DNA of 64,000 nucleotides from Achaetomium macrosporum (lineage: Eukaryota > Ascomycota > Sordariomycetes > Sordariales > Chaetomiaceae): positions 1-64,000 of the forward strand of contig MU860005.1 of NCBI GenBank assembly GCA_033296875.1, read 5' to 3'. Within the stretch, counting starts at the first letter, position 1. The number at the start of each line of letters is the position of its first letter. The translations under genes and the position numbers were made by a program. Positions 1 to 9,541 of this stretch are shown one piece after another. Below the pieces are notes generated by a model. That model was not told where the DNA came from, ran no database searches, and saw nothing but the letters and a program-made list of their open reading frames with translations.

Positions 1-727
1 GGGCCTGGGTTAGTAGGGAGCTCTCGGCCTTCGTAAGGCCCTCGTGCCTTTCTAGAAATAAACAATTAAGCAGACAGGATCAGATCCAGAAGAAAAAGAG
101 CGGAAGAAAGAGAAAAAAAGAGAAAAGAGAAGCAAAACAAGAAGAAGAGAAGGAAGAGGAAAAGGGGAGAAGAAAGAGAGGAAAGAAAGAAAAGCAAAGA
201 AACCAAGGTAATCTTTGAGTAGCCGAATGAAGTTCGTTCTGCCGCCTGTGGTCCGAGTCCGACTGACATCGATGTTTGGTGCACAGCGGTTTGTTGAGCT
301 ACCTAGATCCATGGGGTGTACCCTTTGCAGCAGTTAAGAAACTTGAGCTATCATAATACATACACAGTGCTACTGGGATATACAATACTTCATTTCAGGA
401 AGCGCTCGCTATCAATATCGCTATCGCTATACGGAGATGCGGATGTAAAGTAAAAGAAGGATGTGCCTCCGGCTCGAAAAGCCACTCCGAAGCAGGTATT
501 CTATCTGGAGCAAAATCTTGCGAGCACTTGTTCGTCCAACTCCGAAAACGCCAGGCATTTTCCCTCACCACATCATCCATCCATCCAGTTCGTCCAGATC
601 CATCCCCCTTTCGGATCTTAATGCGCGGTAGTAGCAAGGTGCAATAAAAGCAGGCTGAGAAAGCAGGTGGTGTGCCAGGATATCATCAAGCAAAGGCTGT
701 GTCGTCCTATGGGGCGATTGCCGTCCC
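1..727. other. Non-coding flank 3' of PEX13
   Basis: No gene is supported here. The first 60 bases hold a small hairpin (GGCCTT, CGT, AAGGCC at about 25-39), followed by a long purine-rich tract that is listed separately. The remainder probably carries the 3' UTR and terminator region of the PEX13 gene, which is transcribed leftwards into it. The open frames here are short, low in complexity and show no recognisable domain. Confidence 0.5.
88..208. repeat. Purine-rich (GA)n tract
   Basis: About 120 bases on the plus strand are nearly all A and G, with only scattered pyrimidines, in runs such as AAGAAGAGAAGG and GAGAGGAAAGAAAG. It is an imperfect low-complexity polypurine/polypyrimidine tract of the kind that can form triplex DNA. 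Its frames encode only Phe/Leu/Ser-rich low-complexity peptides on the minus strand, so it is not treated as coding. Confidence 0.7.
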
Positions 728-2172
728 TCAAGAGTAAAACTGCGATTTCTGGAAGCTCTCGACCGTAACGTCGCCGACTTTGGTGAACGGCAGGGCAGGG
801 GGCTTAGCAGCAGCTTCTGCCGTCTGGGGTAGCGGGCTGGGCGCACTGGCGGTGCTGGTCATCGTATTGGCCCTGCTGCTCTCGCTCTCGGGCATCCCCT
901 TGATGGCAGCGATAGGCTGGCCGGGCTTGCGCAGCACCTCGAGGAAGGTCGAGGGCAGGTACCCGATCCCACCATCGCGGGCGCGGCACTTCCACCACTC
1001 GCTCGGATTGCCCAGCGGGTCGCATTTACTCAGCACGGCCACCAGGTCGCCCTTGTGGACCTCGAGATCGACGCCCTGCACGACGGCCTGGCCTTGCGCA
1101 GCGGGGGAGAAGTCGTAGAGCACGCGGCAGAACTCGAGCTTGGATGGGTCCAGCATCTGCTGCTGAGCGACGAACTGGCGCCGCCGCTCTTCCTCCTCGG
1201 CGCTAGCGGCCATCGAGCGGATGAGCTTGCTCATGACGTAGGGTAGTCCGAAGGCGGCGAGAAGGAAGAAAAGGAGGGGCTTGCGGCTGGGCTTCGGGGG
1301 GCCACCTTCCGGTACTGGGCTTCGGCGCCCTTCGAACCGAGCGAAGGCGGCGGGTGTCAGGGCCGTGGCGTCCACCGGCGGGGGTCGTCCCGTCAGCTTG
1401 GCGATCAAGGTGCGGATCCAGCGCATCAGGGTGAAGATGCCAAGAACGGAGCCGAGGGTGTCGCGGAGGTTACCGAACTGTTCAGCGACGGAGACCATTG
1501 CTGGGGGCTTTGTTAGCGTGGTTCAACCCGTGATCAATCTGTTGCAAAAAGGTTGCCGGCGTACCAAAGAAGCTTGAATGCGTCGCCATGTAAGTGCTCT
1601 CCAACATTTGCGCAAGCCCCCCAAAGGCACCAACTATGCCCTCGAGCATCTGGAAAGTTGCTTGAGTGCTCATGCCGAAGCGCTGGGTGAGGCTTTCCGG
1701 GTTATTCGGGTCGTTGGGCATCGCGCCGGGCATTCCCCCGTACATGCCACCGCCGTACATGCCTCCGTAACCGCCGTAACCGCCGTACATGCCGCCGCCA
1801 TACCCCCCATAGCCGCCGTATCTGGCGTGGAGCGAGCTGTAGGGCGACGAGTATGCCGTGCCATAGCCCCCGTATGGGGTGGTCCCGTAAGGTCTGCTGT
1901 AAGCAGCCGCATTCTGATTGACCGCGGCGGTCAGGGATGCTGGTCGCGCGGGTATCGCCGGCGTTGTGGAAGAGGATGTCGCCGTCGTCGCCGTTGTCGT
2001 CGCGGGCGCAGTCGTTGTGTTTGCGGTTGCGGCCGATATTGTTGGTGCTGTTGCATCACTGTTCAATACCCGGTATCCGGAAAGATTTGCGATGGCTAAC
2101 AAGGCGATACTACATACCAGAGGTCCCGGGCGTTGCGCCCTGCCGCTCCCAAGGTTTTGGTGGTGATGCCAT
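728..2172 (-). CDS. PEX13: Peroxisomal membrane docking protein PEX13
   Basis: Pex13 is a peroxisomal membrane component of the docking complex that receives cargo-loaded Pex5/Pex7 for matrix-protein import. Model: exons 2172-2118, 2047-1565 and 1500-728 (436 aa), all with GT-AG introns and matching phases. The N-terminus reads MASPPKPWER, the typical Pex13 start. Residues about 80-140 are rich in Gly, Tyr and Met (repeats like GGYGGYGG). The conserved middle segment contains MVSVAEQFGNLRDTLG and begins at residue 181. A hydrophobic segment lies near 254-270 and a C-terminal SH3 domain near 300-370 (VLYDF, then WWKC, then GYLPSTF). Length and domain order fit the family. An isolated frame reaching to 2786 is a shadow: only its part below 2047 is exon. 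The short C-terminal tail after the SH3 domain looks unstructured. Identification is secure; the acceptor of intron 1 was chosen by phase, since a nearer AG at about 2060 would break the frame. Confidence 0.93.
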
Positions 2173-3163
2173 CGGTTGGGATGTGGCCTGGTTCGTGCCG
2201 CGACGGGCGTTGGCTGTTCGTTTCTGGGTCGTTGATGAATCGTTCCCGTTGATGGCGCCGGAGAGTGAAGTGTTTCCAGGTGGCGAATGGGAAGGCCGGT
2301 CCACGGTCGCCAGGTAGACGCCACGTCTTGGCAATGAACTGCCACACGTCTAGCAACAAGTGAACAATTGCTGTCGCCGCAGTAAGCGAGGCGGCAATCA
2401 CTCGTGGCTCTCTTCTCTCGCTGGTTTCGCGGTCGCAAGAGCCTATGAGGCAGTTGCCCGTGATCGAAGACGCTGATTGTTGAAAGCAGCTGATCGGGTG
2501 GAGAAAGGCCAAGGTTGGCGGGCGACTTCTTCGCCTGTGGAGTCGGCTTCTGAGCCTCGGCAGATCGGTGTGCTGCTCCACGGCCTGCCGAACAAGGACC
2601 CAGGGATTCCTGGGGGTCCGAGTTTTTCTCCGGACCACTACACAATAAGGATCTTGGGGAACCACCCGCGCGACCAGTATTTGCACGGACCTCCCTGGTA
2701 GTTACACAGACTCTAACCACATTCGGAAGGCATCCCACCGTGAACACCCGCATTAGACATACAAACCAACATCCACCCAAGATCATATTGAACTTTTAAC
2801 TCTTAGAGTCTCCTCTCTTTCATTTTCGTTTTCCATAATACACACGCCTAATCTCTAACTCTAACGCGAAGCCCTAACCATAACCCGAAACCTAACCAAG
2901 GCGCGTCTACTCGACGGGCCGAGAACATGATCCTAACCGAATGTGGTTAGACTCCGTACAACTACCAGCGAGGTCCATGCAAATACTGGTGGCGGAACCA
3001 CCTCGCCGGTTGTCTCCAAACCCACATGAAGCTCTGACCACATTTGATCATCGCTTGCCCGACTCTTCAACATCGCATGTGACCACATCAGCGGTTACGC
3101 CATGAAATGAATTGGGCCTATTGATGCTATCTTTGTGCTATCTCAAAACTGCAGCCCAGACTC
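2173..3163. other. Intergenic: PEX13 upstream region and BiP 3' region
   Basis: This spacer lies upstream of PEX13 and downstream of the BiP stop codon. No coding frame is credible. Its main content is the inverted-repeat element at 2673-2990, described separately. The stretch between that element and the BiP stop should hold the BiP 3' UTR. Confidence 0.5.
2673..2990. mobile_element. MITE-like element with 54-bp inverted repeats
   Basis: The left arm (2673-2726) and right arm (2937-2990) are reverse complements of each other at about 47 of 54 positions. Both share ACCAGTATTTGCA at the outer end and TCTAACCACATTCGG or CTCTAACCACATTCGG at the inner end. About 210 bp lie between the arms; they contain no credible gene but carry a run of degenerate CCCTAA-like words at about 2850-2895. 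A non-coding core between long inverted arms is what a MITE or a foldback remnant looks like. Target-site duplications could not be defined. A chance hairpin of this length is unlikely, but whether it ever moved is inference. Confidence 0.55.
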
Positions 3164-5891
3164 TCAGAGCTCATCATGGAAGTCACCACCAGACTCATTG
3201 TTCTCTTCCGCTCCTCTGCCGTCGCCGCCATATAACTTGCTGGTGATGGGATAGGCAACATTGGACAGCTTTTCTTTTTGCTCCTCGAAGTCCTCGGTCG
3301 TCGCGGTTGCCCCATATTCGTCAAGCCAGCTCTTCGCTTCTTTCAGGGCATCGCGGAGCTGGGAGAAGGATCGTGAGCATTAACCTCGCCGACAAAAATT
3401 CACCCGAGGTTCAGATAAAGCACTTACAGTCTCCTTCTCCTCCTCGTCAATTCTCCCGCCAAGCCCGTTCTGATCGTCAATCTGGGCTTTGAGGCCGAAT
3501 GCATAGTTCTCGAGGCCATTCCGCGCCTCGATGCGCTCGCGAGCCTCCTTGTCCTCGTCTGCAAACTTCTCGGCGTCGGCAATCATGCGGGCAATCTCTT
3601 CCCTAGTCAGGCGGCCGTCGTCGTTCTTGATCGTGATGGATTCCTTGCGCCCTGTGCCCTTGTCCTGGGCTGATACCTCCAGGATGCCGTTGGCGTCGAG
3701 GGAGAAGGAGACTTCGATCTGTGGAACACCCCGTGGTGCCGGCGGTATCCCGGTTAGCTCAAACTTGCCCAGGAGGTTGTTGTCCTTTGTCAGCGTGCGT
3801 TCGCCCTCGTAGACCTTGATCATGACCGAGGGCTGGTTGTCTGGCATGACCGTTAGCTCTCGACCCTCGCTTCCAAACGAAAAGACTTACCGGCCGTAGT
3901 AGAGAAGATTTGGGATCGACGCTACAGTGGGATCGGATTAGCCACAACTTCTGATATGAGATGAGGATAGCGGGCGCTGGCAACCAACCGTGGGAATCTG
4001 GGTGTTGCGCGGGATCAGTTGGGCCTATCAATCGGTTAATTCCGATCCCACAATATTACCCCTGAGTCTGGATAGAGCTTACCATAACGCCTCCCGCCGT
4101 CTCAATTCCCAGAGTAAGGGGGTTCACGTCCATGAGCAAAAGCCCCTCGGTAGCCTGCAGCCATCGGGGCTTAGCCGAAACCACCACTCAAGCAAATGGG
4201 AAAGGAAACTTAAGGTGTCTACCTTTACACCCGCTAGGATCTGTTTCAACTCTCGATGTCAGCCAGCCATGCACACATATGAGGTTCCACGTTGAAGACG
4301 AGCGCGCTTACCCCTGCCTGAATAGCAGCACCAAAGGCCACCGCCTCATCAGGATTGACTCCCCCGCTGGTCTTCCGCCCGAAGAACTTCTCCACCAAGC
4401 TCCGAATCTTCGGGATGCGTGTCGACCCGCCCACCAGCACAATGTCTGTCACATCAGCCTTATCAACTTTAGCATCCTTCAGTACCTGTTCTACCGGACC
4501 AAGCGTCTTCTTAAACAGGTCCATATTCAGCTGCTCAAACTTGGCCCGCGTCAGCGTCTCGGAGAAGTCGATGCCGTTGAAGAGGCTCTCGATCTCGATC
4601 CGGGTCGACAGCTGTGACGAGAGAGTCCGCTTGGCCTTCTCGGCCTCCCGCTTCAGTTTGCCCATCGCCTTCGGATCCTTGGTGAGGTCGAGCTTGTGCT
4701 TGTCTCGGAAGCTCCTCGCGAGGTAGTTGATAACCCTGTTGTCGAAGTCTTCGCCACCCAGCCGCGTGTTCCCCGCTGTGGCGAGCACTTGGAAGGTGCC
4801 TTCTTCGAGCGTCAACAGTGAAACGTCGAAGGTGCCACCGCCGAGGTCGTATACGAGGACCTGGTGTTCGCCTTCGATCTGTATGTATGTATGCATATCA
4901 GTTGGAGCCCGTTGCGACCTGTCCCTTGTTCCGAGACATCGGGCCCGGATGGGCTGCACTGTACGTACCTTGTCGATACCATAGGCGAGCGCCGCCGCTG
5001 TTGGCTCGTTCACCACCCGGACGACGTTAAGTCCCGCGATTGTGCCGGCATCTTTAGTCGCTTGCCTCTGCTTGTCGTTGAAGTAGGCTGGCACGGTGAC
5101 CACGGCATGCTTGACCCTGCCGATAATGAGCGAGCTTGTATTGGAACAACCAGATTAGTATTGGTAGCACTCACCTCTGGCCAAGATACCGCTCAGCAAC
5201 ATCCTTCATCTTGCCAAGCACCATGGCGCTGATCTCCTCAGGGGTAAACTGCCGTGTGTCACCCCCAACATCAACCTCAACCACAGGCTTATCTCCTTGT
5301 CCAGCTATGACCTTGAATGGCATGTGTTTTATGTCTGCTTGAACTGCTTTATCCGAGAAGCTGCGGCCTATCAGCCGTCTGGGAGTCATGTGTTAGTGGA
5401 CGTGTCCGTTGGCCATGCATACGAGGGGATGCTGACTTAATATCGAATATGGTGTTTCTCGGATTGCCCGGGTGTTGGTTTTTGGCTGCGTCTCCTGATG
5501 AAGGGCGCGTATTGTCAGACACCAGGAGCGTAGGCAACAAGCGGACTCTAGACGGGAGGCACATACCAATAAGTCGTTCACCATTCTCCGCAAACGCAAC
5601 ATAACTTGCCGTTATTCGGTTTCCTGTCTCGAGTCAGTCGTCGTCTGGGGGAGGCAATCCCGGGACTCCAATACCTTGATCATTCGCCAGTATCTCCACC
5701 TTGTCCCCTTTCATGACCCCAACACATGAGTACGCCGTCCCAAGATCGATGCCGATGACGGGCTCTCCTGGTTCAACCGTGGAGGCTCTTGCAACCGGGA
5801 TAGCGGCGAGGGGGCAGAGGAGGACAAGAAAGAAGAAGAGGATGCCTATGCCTAAGGGCAGCTGTCCGGTTGAGCGTGTTTTTCTTGCCAT
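3164..5891 (-). CDS. ER luminal Hsp70 chaperone, BiP/Kar2/GRP78 type
   Basis: ATP-driven chaperone of the ER lumen that assists folding and translocation and restrains the unfolded-protein-response sensor. Model: exons 5891-5675, 5623-5567, 5494-5437, 5378-5175, 5116-4969, 4878-4312, 4240-4223, 4154-4083, 4024-3989, 3921-3891, 3840-3428 and 3358-3164, giving 671 aa. A signal peptide covers about residues 1-36. The nucleotide-binding domain has the phosphate loop (GIDLGTAYSCVGV) and VYDLGGGTFDVSLL. The interdomain linker is GLLLMDV near 427-433, and the substrate-binding domain follows (IPPAPRGVPQIEV). The protein ends in HDEL, the ER retrieval signal. Odd points: eleven introns including an 18-nt microexon (4240-4223); Ala53 where Hsp70s normally have the second Thr of GTTYS; and many differences from the very conserved fungal BiP. 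It may therefore be a diverged paralogue. The family is certain; orthology to the single essential BiP is not. Confidence 0.9.
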
Positions 5892-7516
5892 GTCCCTTTT
5901 CCCCGATCGATGTGACAACGTTCTCACCAGGAGGCTGTTTTGTTTCGCCTTGTGTAAGTAGTGGACGTTTTGGATGATGTTGAGTAAACAATGGAAAAGA
6001 ACCGATGCTTGTTATCTAATGGAAACACAATCTCAGTTAATCGACGGTAACCAGTGCTATATATGGAAGAAGCCTTCGCCCTAATTGCTTATGACAGAGT
6101 GTCCAGAGGACAGCACGGGGCCACGCTGGGAAAAGAAGCGGCCCCTTGCAAAACGAGCACATCAGAAAGACGTTGGATCAGAGGAGAAAGGACAGGTTTC
6201 GCGGAACCGTATAACCGGGCCACTTCTGTCAAGCACACTGAAACACAGCTGCTTTCCATGACCTTCGCCTCTGTTGGAGTTTGCGGCTGGGCTGCATGCG
6301 GCGCGAGTGCAAGGGATCCAAGCAACACCGACAAGGAAGAGGATACGAGGGGGCCATGGGCCACAGCCGAAAACAGACTTTCGCTCGTTGGCTATTCAAG
6401 TGCACATATTCATCAGCCGTTCTTCGCTATTAGGGAGTCATGCCTCCTGCTTCTTGGCCTTATTCAACACCGGTTTGTTTCGACCGATGTGCTTGTTGGA
6501 CGCCATCCAGTCGCTCCTCTAAGCCGCAGTTGTCTTCTGATCAGTCTAGTCTATACTATAGTAGTATACTCTGGCCCTTTCTCTGCCCTCCGGATCAAGT
6601 AGAAGCCTATTGCCAATTGTCTCATATTCGAGTTGACAGGGCGGAAAAAGGAACCCAGAAAAGGATGAGTCCATTTGTCAACTACCACTCAAGCCACAAC
6701 ACACCCGCTCATACACTACGTACACAGTTACATGTATATACAACCATTCCGCGAATGACTCAAGGCTTCCCCCGGCAAAAAAACCTGGACAACGGCTATC
6801 AGTCTCACCATCCATCTAGCCACTGTGTCGTGTCCTCTGACAACTCAGAGCTGTCACTCACCAACTTCAAAAAGTCGGCAGCCGCAAGTGACACAGTGTC
6901 CTCATCGCATTCTTACTCTCTTCTCCTCTTGTCAAAGCAAGGAACGCCATGGGACCATGATTCATTCACAGGGCCCAGATTCTGTGACGAGGCCCGTTGC
7001 TGAGACTTGTGACTCATGCCGTTCCCACAACATGTTCTTTCGCATCCTTCGAGAACTTGTACATATGAAACGAATAATTGAAAGGGTGGCTGAGAGGTAA
7101 GCTGATTGGTTTCCAGGCGACCGACAAGACCGACCAACAGAAGACGGCCGCTGACTTGCATTCAGTTCGCTCTCCTTTTTGGGAGTCCGAGGAACGAGAA
7201 AAGAACCGAAACTGAAGTGTGTCCACCAACTTCTGAGTCTAACCAGGCCACGGTGAGGTTGAGTCTCATTTGCCAAACACTCCGACAAACAAACAGAACA
7301 CGCTGTCAACATTGCCACCTACGACAGATAGACGACAAGTCATGGACAAGGAACTATTAATATTAGAGTCTATATTTTGTTGCTCGGCTCACTCAGCCGC
7401 TGCAGGCCGACTCGGCGCCGGGGTCCAGTCATTACGACGTATTTACATCATCAACCCAAGATTTAACACAGCATACTTATTACCTTCCAAACCCTCATTT
7501 GCTCCACTCTTTCTTT
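5892..7516. other. Intergenic: BiP promoter region and CYP51 3' region
   Basis: No gene is supported in these 1.6 kb. Frames up to 187 aa exist on the plus strand but have no motif, no intron signals and unremarkable composition. The right part should hold the CYP51 3' UTR, and the left part the BiP promoter and 5' UTR. A possible unfolded-protein-response element is listed separately. Confidence 0.5.
6122..6128 (-). promoter_or_regulatory. Possible unfolded-protein-response element upstream of BiP
   Basis: On the coding strand of the BiP gene the sequence reads CAGCGTG, about 231 nt before its ATG. CAGCGTG is the core of the UPRE through which Hac1 activates KAR2 in yeast. A 7-mer can occur by chance, so this is only a candidate; its position in a BiP promoter is what raises it above background. 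Confidence 0.3.
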
Positions 7517-9256
7517 CTACTCCTTATCTCTCCGTTCCCAATAGATATTCGCCGGCTCCAGAGGCCGCGAGAATAGCGAGGCATAGTCGGTGCCAATGAC
7601 GTTGTTGCTGCCGTCGACGTTGCGGAACTTGAACAGCCGCACCGTCATGGCCACAATGGTCTGCAGCTGCACATTGGCAAACTGCTCGCCAATACACCGA
7701 TGCCTGCCGGCGCCGAAGGGGAGGTAAGGCGACGCGGTGCCCTTGCTGACCAGGCCGTATCCGTAGTCGATCTTCTCTTCCTCGTCCTCCTGCTCGTTCC
7801 GAACGATGCTGGGTGCCAGCGGCGACTCCTTCTCCCACCGGTGCGGCTCCCAGAGGTCCGGCTCGGGGAAGTACTGCGCGTCCGTGGCCGAGACGCCCGG
7901 TGCCGCGAGGAGCACGTGGTTCTGGGGAATGACGTACTTGGTGCCGGGGACGGGCATGGGCTGCTTGACGGCGCGCATGATGGAGTGGATCGGGGCGTGG
8001 AGCCGGAGGGTCTCCTTGACGATGGCCTGGTTGAGCGGGAGCTTGGCCAGGTCCTCGTACGTCAGCGGAGGAAGGTCGGCGCCGAGGTGCTTGACCTGTT
8101 CCTGGTAGAGCTCCTCCATGATGTCAGGCCGGGAAGCGAGGCGGAGCATGATCCAGGAGCTGGTGGATGACGAGGAGTGCTGGCCCGCCATCAGAAGCGC
8201 AATCATCATGTGGGCGACCTCGTGGTCCGGGACCTTGACGCCGTTCTTGTATGTCGCGTTCATCAGGTGCCACATCATATCCTGCGAACCCGTTTCGCCC
8301 CGGGCACGGCGCTCCTTGATGGTGTCCATGTAGATCTTGGCGACGGTCCTTTGCGCATGGTCGCGGCGGTTGTTCCATGGCAGCGGGGCCCAGTGCAGCA
8401 TGAAGTTGATGGGCGAGAAACCCATGTCGAGATCGTGGTAGAGGTCAGCCAGGGTTTCGTCGAATTTATCGCGGATCTCCTTGCCCTGTAGCGCATGGGA
8501 GGCCGTGAAGATTGTAATTTGGGCCATCTTGGGAGGGATGTTGACAATGCCAGACTGGCCCTTGAAGTCGGGGCACCTCTTGAAGTAGCTCGTGACCTCG
8601 TCCGAAATGATGGGAACGTAGGAGCGGAAAGCTTCGGTGGTGAGCGCAACCTTCATGAACTGCCAGACCGTCGTGTAAGCCACTTGTGCTCCTGCATCTC
8701 CCGAAGATCATCGGCGGACCAACCTTCTTCTGCTCCATGAGCTTCGAGTTGGGACAGTCGTACACGACATCCTTTCCGAACACGGGCGTCGTGAGGACGG
8801 TGTAAATCTCCTCGGCAGAGACATCGCGGATCTTGCCGTTCAGGATGAAGTCATTGCCCTTGGGCCCGACGTAGACGGTCGTCTTCTTTCCGAGCAGGAT
8901 GAAAGTGAAGCAGTCGCCGTACTGTCAAGGAAGAATTGTTAGAATCGCGAACTCAATTGCCGCGCAACGAGTGCTGTTCTGCCCCGTTTTGTTCCACTCA
9001 CCTTTGCCCTGTTCTCCTTGAAGAAGCGCGGGGGGTCCATGCCGTAGGTAATGGTGCTACCCACGAAGGGGAACCAATGAAAAACGATAGGCGGCTCATT
9101 GGGGTTCTTGAAGAGAACCTGCTTGAGGACGTTAAGGAATACGCTCAAAAACAGGAACCCCCCGACTGCGACACCGAGTTGGGCGGGTGTCCCAAGACGC
9201 GCGAACTGGTCGGCCAGCGGGCGTACTTGGACCGCTAGGTCCTCGATGAGACCCAT
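7517..9256 (-). CDS. ERG11: Lanosterol/eburicol 14-alpha-demethylase, CYP51
   Basis: Cytochrome P450 of the ER that removes the 14-alpha methyl group of lanosterol/eburicol in ergosterol synthesis; the target of azole antifungals. Model: exons 9256-9002, 8921-8724 and 8659-7517, 531 aa, phase 0 at both introns. An N-terminal membrane anchor lies near residues 27-45 (LGVAVGGFLFLSVF). The substrate/azole-site tyrosine of the conserved VVYDCPN motif is residue 139. The I-helix reads AGQHSSSS near 309-316, the ExxR motif is ETLR at 367-370, and the heme loop FGAGRHRCIG has its axial Cys at 473. Length and motifs are complete, so it should be active. It resembles the B-type paralogue more than the A-type, but that assignment needs a tree. 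No other sterol gene is adjacent. Upstream lie an SRE-like motif and a CCAAT box. Confidence 0.95.
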
Positions 9257-9473
9257 CCTTCCAAGGGAAGTAGAAGTGAAAGAAAAGAGTAAAAGGGAAT
9301 GGTTAAAGTCAAGAGCCAAGCGCCTGCCGTCCAGTGGTAAGTAGGAGCCCGAATCTTGTCGCCAGAAAGATATTCCAGATGTTGGGGCGGGAAGGTCCGA
9401 TTTAAAGATGCAGAAAGGGTTCCTGCATTTTTCGCCAATTGCTGGTTCCAGTGGGGAAGGTTTCAATCTTCAA

Positions 9474-9480
9474 CCAATCA
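9474..9480 (+). promoter_or_regulatory. CCAAT box (CCAATCA) in the CYP51 promoter
   Basis: The CCAATCA heptamer lies about 218 nt upstream of the CYP51 ATG. It matches the consensus of the fungal CCAAT-binding complex (HapB/C/E), which is known to act on cyp51A of Aspergillus fumigatus next to SREBP sites. Function here is inferred from motif and place. Confidence 0.45.
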
Positions 9481-9531
9481 GGCGCGGGATTCGTATTCGC
9501 ATTCCGCGAGGTACCCAGGTACCGCGCGTCT

Positions 9532-9541
9532 ATCACGCCAC
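9532..9541 (+). promoter_or_regulatory. Sterol-regulatory-element-like site upstream of CYP51
   Basis: ATCACGCCAC lies about 276 nt upstream of the CYP51 ATG. It differs at one position from the classical SRE-1 (ATCACCCCAC) and fits the degenerate motif reported for the fungal SREBP SrbA. This suggests induction of CYP51 by low sterol or low oxygen. Only the sequence match is seen; binding is inference. Confidence 0.5.

Noticed and set aside
1..60. Possible edge of an LTR or other element (hairpin GGCCTT/AAGGCC, then A/T-rich and polypurine sequence)
   Set aside because: Too little sequence at the window edge, no second copy in the window and no element protein; left as a speculation.
1482..2786. 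A single 434-aa minus-strand open frame
   Set aside because: Only its part 2047-1565 is a PEX13 exon; the rest runs through introns and promoter and has no homology-like sequence.
4155..4311. A single 157-nt intron in the BiP-type gene
   Set aside because: It gives a protein six residues short in a conserved segment; two introns with an 18-nt exon fit length, phase and intron size better.
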